A stretch of DNA of 64,000 nucleotides from Terfezia claveryi (taxonomy: Eukaryota > Ascomycota > Pezizomycetes > Pezizales > Pezizaceae), in assembly GCA_015179025.1 (NCBI GenBank), contig WHUX01000126.1, positions 1 through 64,000 of the forward strand. Direction: 5' to 3'. Of this stretch, positions 10,519-20,520 are shown piece by piece. The translations under genes and the position numbers were made by a program. The first letter of the stretch is position 1, and every line of letters starts with the position of its first letter. The notes under the pieces were generated by a model that did no database searches, had not been told where the DNA came from, and saw only the letters and a list, made by a program, of their open reading frames with translations.

Positions 10519-11298
10519 TTTGGTGTTGAATGTGGGTCGTGTTAGTCTAGTCTAGGTTAGTCGGGTTGTCTTCCTTATGCGTCGGGTGTGAGTTTGGGTA
10601 AATAGAGGATCACCTTATAGGGAAATGTACCTAAATAAGCAATATCTTGGTGTTTGCAGTCAATGCAAAGGTCAGTGTAGTCTAGTTAGGTAGCTGAGTT
10701 TCTATAGATACTGTACGTAGGAATGATGGGACTACAATACAGGCTATGTCGGGTCTTTTTATACTACATCGGTGATGGCCTTTGTTTGAAATTGATGGTT
10801 AGTGGTCAAACTTCAAAACGTAGACAAAGTAATGCAAGTACCAGGTCATGTCCAAACCCGACGGCACTAGGCCAACCCAGGATGTGTGTGGCCTACAAAA
10901 CTACAAACGCACCTACTCTAGACAGCAATATACATAACACAAACAACTTTGCTTCGAATACTAGATTAATGCAGTAGCATCCTATATAGTAATTATCATA
11001 TAAGAGGTTACATAGTATGGGTTGTAGTGTAGTGGTTTAGGTTTCAATTTGTATTATATTTTTTCGGGTGGTAATTTCTAATGCACAGGTTCGATCCTTA
11101 CTCTGTTTTTTACTTTTTATTTTATATTCACCAAGGAACCATAACTTAGTTATTCTTAGTTGGTGTCCAAACCCGACGGCACAAGGCGAATCCCTGACGA
11201 GCTTGATATCAAATGCACTGTCTCGCACAACTTTGAAACTCACCTCGACACCACTCACCACTGATCAAAGACAACGTGAAACTACACAACCTCAAAAA
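10519..11298. promoter_or_regulatory. Bidirectional intergenic region of the Plavaka element
   Basis: This 780-bp gap separates the divergent minus-strand gene (start 10518) and the transposase (start 11299), so it should hold both promoters. A 24-bp word beginning TGTCCAAACCCGACGGCAC occurs at 10849 and again at 11164 with one mismatch. Between the copies lies a sequence with RNA polymerase III type boxes. The repeat could be a transposase or regulator site, or a target duplication from a retroposed insert. Confidence 0.45.
11018..11111 (+). ncRNA. tRNA-like / SINE-like polymerase III unit
   Basis: TAGTGTAGTGG at 11025-11035 fits the A-box consensus TRGYNNARNNG and GGTTCGATCCT at 11088-11098 fits the B-box consensus. 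A run of six T at 11106-11111 could end transcription. The boxes are 52 bp apart, and the segment that should form the 3' acceptor strand does not pair with TGGGTTG at the 5' end, so it is not a working tRNA. A tRNA-derived SINE or relic is more likely. Confidence 0.4.
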
Positions 11299-14200
11299 TG
11301 AACCCCCCTAAAACACATTGTCCCTGGTGCAAGCGTATGAATGCCAGTTGGGGAGCATATGCTAACCACATAGAGAAAAAACATCCAGACAAACACCAGA
11401 CATTCACCCCTGTTGCGCGTCGGGAAACTGACGTTCCCTAGAATACCGAAACCTACCTCGAACAATCAGGTAAACAATCAGGTAGAGGATTGACCCACGA
11501 AGGTGAGGACTCTTGCCGAGGCATTGCAGATATTGATCAGGCTAACTTTTGAAGGTGAAGGGTCTTATGGAGGCATTCCTGAATATGATCAGGACCTTGA
11601 CGAAGATTTCCAGCCGGTGGAGCAAGATGACGTCCAAGAACCCGGGCTTGAGGTGGAGCAGGATGAGGTCGAAGAACCCGGGAATGACTCCGACGCAGAA
11701 CCTATTCCCGAAACCACTGCTACCCTCCCCGCCGACGGACATCCATATACCACCGACGTCACTAGGTGGCTTCCCGACAGATATCAGGCTGGACAGCCTG
11801 TACGTGACTATCCATTTGTCAATCACCGCTCGGCCCAATTCAATCACCTCTATCCGTTTTTAAATGCGCGGGATTATATGCTTGCCCAGTTTTTCACCCT
11901 CAGCAAGGTCCCAAAAATGAGGATTAACGATTTCTTCCAGGACAATATTTTGATGAGCTCACCCGCCGACAGTCCGACGTTAAGTGTCTCATTCAAATCG
12001 GGGTACACATTGTGGAAGCAAATGCACAAAATGATTGCAGATCCTGAGTGGAGTACAGGATCCGTTCAATATGCGCTGAGACTAAAGTCGGATTTCTACT
12101 ACCGCAATATAGTAGATTGTATCAAATACCTATTGCGGCAGAGAATATTTGTGACCCATGTGGTCTGGGAACCAGTCAAGTTATTTAATGCGAATAACGA
12201 GCAAATATATTCGGAGATAAATACTGCATCCTGGTGGTGGGATCAACAGGTATGTACCCTAATTGTCCTACTATGCCTCCTTGCTTACACGTAAGTCTTA
12301 CAGCAGCTCATTTCCGTCGGCACTACACTGGTCCCCATCCTTTTGGCGTCGGACCAGACACATCTGACCAACTTCTCCGGGGACAAGAAATTATGGCCCC
12401 TATACATGAGTATAGGGAATATAAAGTCCAGCGTACGAAACAAACCGACGATGAACGCTTGGATCCCGATTGCGTTATTACCCACCCCCCCTAAACGCCT
12501 TGCTAAAGTTCCTGGAAACCCTATGGAGGCTCAGGAATTAGATGCCCTCCAGGTTACGCATGAGATACTGAGCTCCATACTCAGTCCCTTAGCCGATGCC
12601 CAAAGTCAGCAAGGGATTGACATGGTATGTTGTGATGAGAAGGTACGCAAATGCGTACCTAGGCTCTCTGCCTGGTTGGCAGACCATATGGAGAATGTCA
12701 TGATTCATGGCATTCTCACCAATCGATGCCCAGTCTGCATTGCCCCCCCAAACGAATTTGGAGACCTCCCAGACACACCTTATGATACCCGGCAACACTC
12801 CCGGTATGCTACTGCATACCACAAGTCCAACCTGACAGTGCTCGAAATTGACGGAGTTAAGGGGATCAACAATGCCCTTTGGCATATCCCTGACTGTGAA
12901 CCTCATACTCTGGTTCGGGGAGATACTCTACACATACTACATCTCGGGATGCTGTCCCACATAATGAAATGGGTCCAGGACTTCCTGGGGTACGTCGGAC
13001 GCCTGACTATATTCGATCATATATGGTCGCGATTGCCCCCTTTCCCGGGGTTTACCAGGCCAAACAAGGCATACCGTGCGGTCACACAATAGCAAGGGAA
13101 AGAGATGAGGAATTTGCTACGGGTACTGCTGGCCATCTTTACGGCTGCACTAAGTCGGAGAACCGATGCCCCTGCAATTGCCACTCGACACAAGGCATCT
13201 TGCCACAAGGCAATCCTGTGTGTTAGATATTTAACGGACTTCATCCTCATTGCACAATACACGGTACACACCTCCGGAACAATACAATCTATGAGGGACT
13301 ACCTCCAAGACTTTCACAAACATAAAGAGGTGTTCCTCCGGTTTCGAGCATCAAAGTTTACGAAGGCCTCAGCCAAGGTAGCATCTAAAGACCTTCATGC
13401 AGAATATCACCGACAACTGGCGTCGGATGAATCCCAACTGGCAACCCCCTCCAAATGACGCAAACTACAAGACGATCAGGCATAAGAAAATGAAGATTTG
13501 GTGAATGACACGCTGACCAGTGGGGCACACTACAATTTTCCGAAAATGCATTTGATTTCGCATTTTGCGGATCAAATAGTCAAATATGGATCACTTCCGC
13601 AATATTTGACTGAGATCTGTAAGGTCTCCCATAAGCCCCTGAAAGACGCATACCGGCGGACCAATCATATCAATGCCGTGCCCCAAATCATTCACACTTA
13701 CATACGGGCATACAGTTTCGCCATGCGCGAAAGGAATATTGAGCAATGGATTTGTAATAACCCAAACATGCCCGACGAAATACGTACCATTGTTACTCCC
13801 CCCCGTCGGAGTTTACATCTGCCTGGCGACGCTGACCCAGAGCTCATAAGAACTAAGTTGCAAGGACGGCTACCTGTAAAAGTTATACATGATCTTAAGA
13901 CTTTGCAGACACACTACAATCTACCTGACCTATTAACGCTTACAGCTAGGTATCTTGCCCGGTACCCGTACCGGCAATCATCTGACACTGAAACAGACGT
14001 AGCCCGTCTCATGGATGTACCCCTCGAAGAATTTATCACACTTCAAGTTGCTGTTCTGACTAGTGTGCGCATCGGCCCGAGTCGAGGCGAGTTTGCCAAC
14101 TATTTTTCCTACTCGACACCGACTCGCGCCGATGGCAATCCATGAGAAGCCAGCTCGCGCCGACTCGCCGGCTACTCGCGAGTACTCGCCAAGGCCTTTT

Positions 14201-15412
14201 GTTACGGGGAATAGGCTAGCATCCTACCTACACTGGCCATATATAAATGAAATTCGTGCATTCGCGGCTTATATATATACATGGAATTCTTGCATTCGTG
14301 GCTTATATATATACATGGAAATCATGCATTCGCGGCTTATATATATACCTGGAAGTCTTGCATTCGTGGCTTATACATATACATGGAAATCATGCATTCG
14401 CGGCTTATATATATACATGGAGTTCGTGCATTCGCGGCTTATATATATACATGGAATTCGTACATTCGCGGCTTATATATATACATGGAAATCATGCATT
14501 CGCGGCTTATATATATACTTGGAAGTCTTGCATTCGTGGCTTATACATATATATGGAAATCATGCATTCGCGGCTTATATATATACATGGAGTTCGTACA
14601 TTCGCGGCTAGTATATATCTAATCCATATATATATATAAGCCGCGAATGCATGATTTCCATGTATATGTATAAGCCACGAATGCAAGACTTCCAGGTATA
14701 TATATAAGCCGAGAATGCATGATTTCCATTTATATATATAAGGCTTGGATGCACGAATTCCCACGAATTCTATGTATATATGGGCGGCGAGGGTAGGCTT
14801 CCAGTATATTCCCTGTAACAAAAAGGCTTGGCGAGTACTCGTCGGCTACTCGGCACTGGCCTGAGTATTCCAGAGAATCGTGTAGCCGACTCGCCGAGTT
14901 TGAGGGTTGGGCAAAACTCGGCCGTCGTCGTGAGTCTTGGCGAGTCGGCACGGGGAAAACTCGCCTCGGTGCGCACTCTAGTTCCGACCTTCAATGGCGA
15001 TGGACATATGATACACCATGTACGCTGCACGAGGGGTAAGTTATTCCACAAGCAAGAGGTAAGGCATGACTGGGTGTTTGTCCGACATCATAAGTCTACA
15101 CAGGGGAAAGTTTCCGGTGGTCTTGACGGCAGGGTTCCTGCCAGACTAAATGCTTTGTTCAAACTGCGTGACATAGCAGCCAAAGATACGTACCACCTTG
15201 CACATGTTTCACTAATGACAATAGTCGGATCATCAATGCCAGATGGCCCAGAGGGCATAGTGCGCGTCGGATTGCCATCAACCGATCATGTGATAAGAAT
15301 TGCGGATATAGAGGGCATGGCACATCTAATTCCGATCCATGATGAAGAGCTATATATTGTAAATAACCGTATTGATCTACATACATGGAATGATATTCAT
15401 GATGGAAACTAG
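11299..15412 (+). pseudogene. Plavaka transposase gene, interrupted
   Basis: This DDE-type transposase belongs to the fungal Plavaka group of CACTA elements. The start at 11299 gives MNPPKTHCPWCKRMNASWGA, a C2H2-type finger (C-x2-C-x13-H-x4-H). The body begins at the YPFLNARDYMLAQFF region. An intron at 12250-12303 (GTATGT..TTACAG) joins NTASWWWDQQ to QLISVGTTLVPILLASDQTH. The family signature HLTNFSGDKKLWPLYMSIGN follows, then NRCPVCIAPPNEFGD and GDTLHILHLGMLSHIMKW. Stops at 13090, 13456 and 13483 would all be repaired by T-to-C. A 0.9-kb insertion at 14064-14977 separates the main frame from the C-terminal part (MAHLIPIHDEELYIV and following). The reading frame near 11480-11510 also shifts, perhaps through another intron. 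Family assignment is secure; function in this copy is unlikely. Confidence 0.85.
14064..14977. mobile_element. Palindromic insertion with minisatellite core inside the transposase gene
   Basis: The two ends are inverted repeats over at least 150 bp: GTGCGCA...GAGGCGAGTTT at the left and AAACTCGCCTC...TGCGCAC at the right. Inner blocks GCGAGTACTCGCCAAGG and TTTTGTTACGGGGAATA on the left mirror 14789-14850. CTAG flanks both sides (14060-14063, 14978-14981). The core from 14245 to 14780 is an AT-rich minisatellite (GCATTCGCGGCTTATATATA plus CATGGAA) that changes orientation near 14620. It is therefore a fold-back element. No coding capacity other than repeat by-products. Confidence 0.75.
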
Positions 15413-15750
15413 AATACATATAGCTAGAAGAACAATAAATAAAGATATGGCTAGCAGAACGATCAAGAAGTTGATTAGGAACATGTGTGTCGTGAATCAC
15501 ATACTACATGACGTCTAGGAAGTAATATAGACAAAGTTGGATCGTCCGGCGGTATGTACCTAATGTACGTCCGATGGCACAGCAGTCACCAATGGCGTCG
15601 GAATGGTATTACGACGCAGCGCAGGGCCCTAGTTGCGTCCGGATTGTAATGTAACACCTCGGGGCATCCGGACGCATAGGACGCATAGGACGCAAAATCG
15701 CGTCCGGACGCTTGGTGGTGCGTCCTGACGCCAATTTCTTTTTGCTGATG
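15413..15750. repeat. Right subterminal region of the Plavaka element (GACGC-rich)
   Basis: It contains dense TGCGTC/GACGCA words, for example GGACGCATAGGACGC near 15670 and TCCGGACGCTTGG near 15702, ending in TTTTTGCTGATG at 15750. It mirrors the left subterminal zone. Confidence 0.65.
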
Positions 15751-16543
15751 CAATATTCTTTGACCAACTGTTGCTACAAAATTACCTTCATATTGGATAT
15801 GTCTCTATGTAGTAATTTTAATGTTACTGTGGCTGCTGTGGCCATTGTGATTGTAGTAAATCCTTGTTGCTATCCGTGACATTGAACAATTTAATCTCGT
15901 AACAGCCTAGTCCGTTGTGATATCCAGCCATACCATAATGGCCTGGTCCATTACAATATCCAGTCCATACCGGTATGGACTGGATCCCGAAACGGACCAG
16001 AACATATATATATATATCTCCTAAGCATAAGTTTCCTATATATATACTAATAAGTCTCAAAAACATGAGTTTCTTGCATATATATCTAGAAGCCTTAAAA
16101 AGCATCGGTTTCTTGCATATATATATATAAGTAAAAAAAGTACAAGTTTCTCGCATATATATTTAGAAGCCTTGAAAAGCATTTGTTTCTCATATATATA
16201 TATATAAGTCTCAAAGCATAAGTTTCTCGTATATATATATATATATGTTCTGGTCCGTTCCGGGATCCGGTCCATACCGGTATGGCCCGGTCTATACCGG
16301 TATAGACTGGATATCGCAACAGACCAGGCCGTTACGGGATTAAATTGTTCAATGTCACGGATAGCAACAAGAATTTACCACAACACCACAGCGGCCACAG
16401 CAACATTAAAATTACTAAATAGGGACATATCCAATATGAAGGTTATTTTGTAGCAACATTTGGTCAAAGAACATCGGAGATAACATAGGTGACCTATCCA
16501 AAAAAAACTCAGTAGAGGTATACCCGAAATGAAAGTTATTATG
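15751..16543. repeat. Fold-back repeat with minisatellite core
   Basis: The sequence is a long palindrome centred near 16115. Left CTTCATATTGGATATGTC (~15783) mirrors GACATATCCAATATGAAG (~16424), and GCTATCCGTGACATTG (~15871) mirrors CAATGTCACGGATAGC (~16352). Within it, GC-rich blocks with GGTATGGACTGGAT palindromes (15960-16010, 16240-16345) flank a short AT minisatellite of the GAGTTTCT type (15998-16247). The outermost part of the left arm is at 6512-6579, split off by the Plavaka element. Confidence 0.75.
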
Positions 16544-17120
16544 TAGAGAAATATTATAGTCCGTTATGGAATTGAAACCTTTAGTTCGTGAGAATTTTCT
16601 TCAACGCAACATACTTGTTCAACGTAACATATTGTGCACACTGACATTACCAGAGCACACCGCGGAATTACCAACATACCATGACATTTAAGCCTTTACC
16701 ATAATGTCAGTTGGTCAGAAGATAATGGTGCTATTGATTTGAATCAGTTTTACCCCCTAGGTTTCACTTGATCTCGAAGTGCAATTATTGAAGTAAATCC
16801 TAGGTGACCTTTGAGAAGTAATTCCTTAATATCCAATTCAAGTATATGGTGACTAACAAGAACTACCTAGGTATTGCAGAATTAAAGCATACCTGCGAGA
16901 CCCAAATAACTGCGATAGAAGGAAAGTAATGATGAGAAACAAGTGGCTTTGGAGCATAATGTAAGATGTTCGTGATACTTTGCTGCATTTAGAAAAGAAC
17001 AAGACATATAGTACTATGAACGAGAGGTATCAAGAAATTACTAGTAGTGAAGTTTGAGCTTTTGTTATGTATAAAATATAATAGACCCGGTTTCCACTCA
17101 ATTTGGCTTCGTTCATCACA
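16544..17120. other. No gene seen
   Basis: This is about 580 bp of moderately AT-rich unique-looking sequence. No convincing frame, intron set or repeat was found. Confidence 0.4.
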
Positions 17121-17625
17121 CAGAGTGTAGATATATACCATCCCGGAACGGCCCGGCAATCTCGCAACAGCCCAGTCCATACCTGTATAAGGGGCCATAC
17201 CGGTATGGCCCGGGCAATCCCGGAATGGACCAGAACATATATCTCTAAAGCTCGAGTTTCCCGCGTATATATATATAGGTCATAAAAGCACGAGTTTTAG
17301 GCATATATACTAATAAGCCTCAAAAGCATGAGTTTCTCACATATATATCTAGAAGCCTCAAAAAGAATGATTTTCTCGCATATAAATATCTAAGTCTCAA
17401 AGCATGAGTTTCTCACATATATATATATATATCTCCAAAGCACAAGTTTCCCGTGTATATATATATAAGTTACAAAAGCATGAGTTTCTTGCATATATAC
17501 TAATAAGCCTTAAAAGTATGAGTTTCTAGCATATATATCTAGAAGCCTTGAAAAGTATGAGGTTCTTGCATATATATATATAAGTTACAAAAGTATGAGT
17601 TTTTTGCATAAATAAGTCCATATTT
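17121..17625. repeat. Minisatellite unit with GC-rich end, inverted relative to 3240-5615
   Basis: 17135-17245 is the reverse complement of the GC-rich block at 5446-5615 (GGCCATACCGGTATGGCC core). 17230-17620 holds about eight degenerate units with AAAAGCATGAGTTTCTCGCA. Together they form a shorter, inverted version of the array at 3240-5615. Confidence 0.7.
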
Positions 17626-17929
17626 ACAAGCTTGCCATGAAAACTCCTCTTCCATACCTATTACCCACTTCGGTAATCTCATGTTTGGTAGGCAATATAG
17701 CTTGAAATATGTATGTGCTGATCTGTTATACCGCATGCACCAATCTGCCTTTTCCGCCAATCATATATATTTGTCAGCTGTGTCAATTGACAAATATTTC
17801 TAGGCATGTGTGAATAAGCATAATATGAGAGCACATGTGCCCCCTCTTTATGAAAGTAACTCAACTATTAGGCAGCAGTCGGTGAAAGGTCAAGCTGAGG
17901 TTAGAACTCCCCCACTGCACACTTGAGAT
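17626..17929. other. No gene seen
   Basis: This is 300 bp of AT-rich spacer between the minisatellite and the inverted-repeat arm. It carries a small TTTGTCAGCTGTG/CAATTGACAAAT imperfect palindrome near 17775. Confidence 0.35.
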
Positions 17930-18990
17930 ATCCCCCATCTATATGCAAAGACATAGCTAGCTAGGTATATAAACTTGCTAGAAAACTAGTGGACTCTATA
18001 TGAATATATAACTAATTGCTTTTAGGACTCTACTAGTGTAGTTCCGATATATCCCCAACCTATATGCCGAGACATAGCTAGCAAAGTACGTAAACTTACC
18101 AGAAAACTAGCAGACTCTATATGAATATATACCTAATTGCACTTAGAACTCCGCCAATGCAGTTCTAATATATCTCCAATCTATATGCACAGATAGAGGC
18201 ATAGCTAGGTAAGTGAACTGGCTAGAAAACCAGTGGACTCTATATGAATGTATATCTAATTGCTCTTGGGACTCCTTTAGTGTAAGGCATAGCTAAGTAT
18301 ATAAACTCGCCAGAAAACCAGCAGATAGTATATGAAGGTATAGCTAATTGCTCTTAGGACTCCATAAGTTTACTTCCGAGATATTCCCCAATTGTATGCA
18401 CAGACATACCTAGGTACGTAAACTTGCCAACAAATCTATAGACTTTATGGGAATGTATAGCTAATTGCTCTAGTAATATATATTGCTCATGGCAGTGGAT
18501 GACTACATCAGCCAGCAATTGGGTAGCTCTAGGTATGTGCAGTCTCACGATATTAGTGTTCTATTGTTAATAGCTATATAGATATTATAAGATCAAAGCA
18601 TGGTGATAACGACTTTGCAGACAGCTCAGATCAGGGAATTGCTAGAATTTTTAGAGGCATATACACCAGATGAGTTCAAGTGGGATATATGAGAGTATGG
18701 TTCATTGGAAGTGTATCTATAGCTCAGCTATATATATAGAAATTTAAATGTACATAGTTCTTACAATGTATAGCTGCTATCACCTCTATTCTCCGAGTGC
18801 ATATAGTGGTCCACCTATCAGGTAGTTATACTAGAGTATGGATGTAAACATATACTACAGTGGCACCTCGAAATACAAGGCTGCCAGGACAGTACCTTAG
18901 AACACATGGCACCTGAGCGACACAAAGGCTAGAGTTACTAGAGTGCAGAGCTAGAAGAGGGCAATTGTTAGGGCGTCTAGTATTGGTGTT
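17930..18990 (-). repeat. Right arm of the long inverted repeat
   Basis: This is the inverted counterpart of 1480-2620, including about five of the 125-145 bp tandem units (GAGCAATTAGCTAT and CCAGAAAACTAG words) between 17940 and 18480. The single-copy outer part follows (18560-18990). The two arms have drifted by many transitions. Confidence 0.65.
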
Positions 18991-19059
18991 GTGACCTAAG
19001 AAAATCAATCTTGATGCACTGATAGTATTGAGAGGTATTCTAGGTTGGTTGGTTGTAGC

Positions 19060-19330
19060 AGGCCATTAGAATAGGGAGGGGTATTGTAGAGGCGCACGTG
19101 CCAAAAGTGGCATTAGGGCAACCTGATGCACAAGGTGGGTCAGGTAGAAAGTAGTCCATCAGGGTGCCAGGAGCGGGCGTTGCAGCATAGCAATATATAT
19201 CTTGATGTGCCAGAAGTGGTGTCGGAGTAACCTAATGCAGATAGTAGGAGAGGTACAAGGTGGTCTGTCAGGGCGCCTACAAGGGGTATTACAGTACAGA
19301 AATATCTATCCTGATGTATGGAAAGGTTAG
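19060..19330. repeat. About 108-bp tandem repeat, two to three units
   Basis: Units begin near AAGTGGCATTAGGGCAACC and end in CTTGATGTGCC; the second starts at AGAAGTGGTGTCGGAGTAACC. Divergence between units is high. The open minus-strand frame over this region is a by-product. Confidence 0.5.
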
Positions 19331-19390
19331 GGAAGATGATGGTAAGGGATATATAAGAAGGGTATACCATTATGGAGAGAAGTAAAGTCC

Positions 19391-19797
19391 TGTATTAGAT
19401 ATACAAGATATTGGATAGAGATCTAATAATAGTATAAGGGTAAGGGACTTAATATATATGAGTCACTAGAGCAACGGAAGGAATAAGCTTCTCAAGATTC
19501 TTATCTTAGAAGTTAAGCAGGATATTTTAATAACCCATTACTTGTATTATAGATAATATCTAATGTTATAATAAGAAGATAATGACAATACAATACTTAG
19601 GTAAGATTCTGTTTAAGTATTAAATAGGACTAAGGCAACAATTAATTACTTTTAGTTATAGATAATGACAAAGACAATACAAACCTATTACCTATATTAT
19701 AGGTAATAATAAAAACAATAAAGACTTAGAGGAGGTGGTTGAAATACTATCCCCTCTTTAGGCTAGAGCTTTAGTGACTAGAGACCTGGGTATGACA
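19391..19797 (-). repeat. Probable 3' LTR of the eroded gypsy element
   Basis: On the minus strand the segment starts TGTCATACCCAGG at 19797, a common Ty3/gypsy LTR start, and ends in CTAATACA at 19391. It lies directly downstream of the decayed integrase/chromodomain frame. The 5' LTR was not found, so the call rests on position and end sequence. Confidence 0.45.
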
Positions 19798-19899
19798 ACT
19801 AGTAAATAATATAGAAAACAATAACAAGTACAATAACAAGAATCTTAACTCCAACTCTAAACAGCAATAGGAATAAGAACAATAATAAAAACAAGAATA

Positions 19900-20520
19900 A
19901 TAACAAGAATGAAAGTGGGATAGATCCCACTATCTAACTCTTGAAAGGTACAATATCATTTAGCTGAGTAAGACTTCTTTAAGTATTATTAGTAGAACAG
20001 GGTGACTAAGTTTTGTCCATTTTCAAAAGTCTTCTATAAGTTGCAAGGTAGCCTTCTTGTTTCTTAACTACTCAACCTTGTACTAAACTTACTTATAGTA
20101 CTTCTTAGAGTCAAGTACCTTCTTAACCTCCTATTCCTCTTCACCTATAATTACTATAGGATGAAGTAGGGGGTGCTTTTGCTCTAGAACAGGATTATTG
20201 GTAGTAGGTTCCATCTCTAAGATGTAGACAATAAAGTAATACTTAATATTTTTGGGAAATTTGGCCAGTAAGTATGGGTGCCCATAGCTACTAATACCTC
20301 AAATAGGCCTAGGAACTTATAGTTGAGTTTATATAAGTGTCATTCTATCTAAAAATGCTGACTAGAAAGCTATACTTTGTCTCTAAGCTTGTATCTTATT
20401 ACTGGTAGTTTTAACCAATTAGTATACTTAGCTTGTCTAGCCTGAGCATATTCTAATTTTGCCTTTAAAGTGGAGTAAAGTTCAGTAATTCCAGCTGTAA
20501 ACTCCTTAGCTAGAGGGTGT
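19900..20520 (-). pseudogene. Gypsy integrase C-terminus and chromodomain remnant
   Basis: Read on the minus strand, ITHPLAKEFTAGITELYSTL is followed by YAQARQAKYTNW and RYKLRDKV, the end of a Ty3/gypsy integrase. Stop-ridden segments resembling HLYKLNYKFLGLFEVL and a chromodomain-like stretch come next. The upstream integrase part continues at 22195 on the other side of the repeat-flanked insertion at 20521-22195. The sequence is inactive. Confidence 0.65.

Larger units (their letters stand above)
6580..15750. mobile_element. Plavaka (CACTA-type) DNA transposon, 9.17 kb
   Basis: The ends are CATCAGCAAAAAAAA at 6580 and TTTTTGCTGATG ending at 15750. The flanking dinucleotide CA is duplicated (6578-6579 and 15751-15752). 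Removing the element and one CA restores a sequence that matches the opposite arm of the fold-back repeat it landed in, which is strong evidence for the borders. Both ends are rich in GACGCA/TGCGTC motifs, as subterminal binding sites would be. It carries a transposase gene (+) and two minus-strand genes. The transposase carries three stops explicable as C-to-T and a nested insertion, so this copy is probably inactive. Confidence 0.85.

Noticed and set aside
11018..11111. Functional tRNA gene
   Set aside because: A and B boxes are present but acceptor and T stems do not pair and the box spacing is too long for a simple tRNA.
14063..14821. Overlapping frames (up to 182 codons) with IHSRLIYI-type repeats
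   Set aside because: By-products of the minisatellite core of the palindromic insertion; three frames are open at once.
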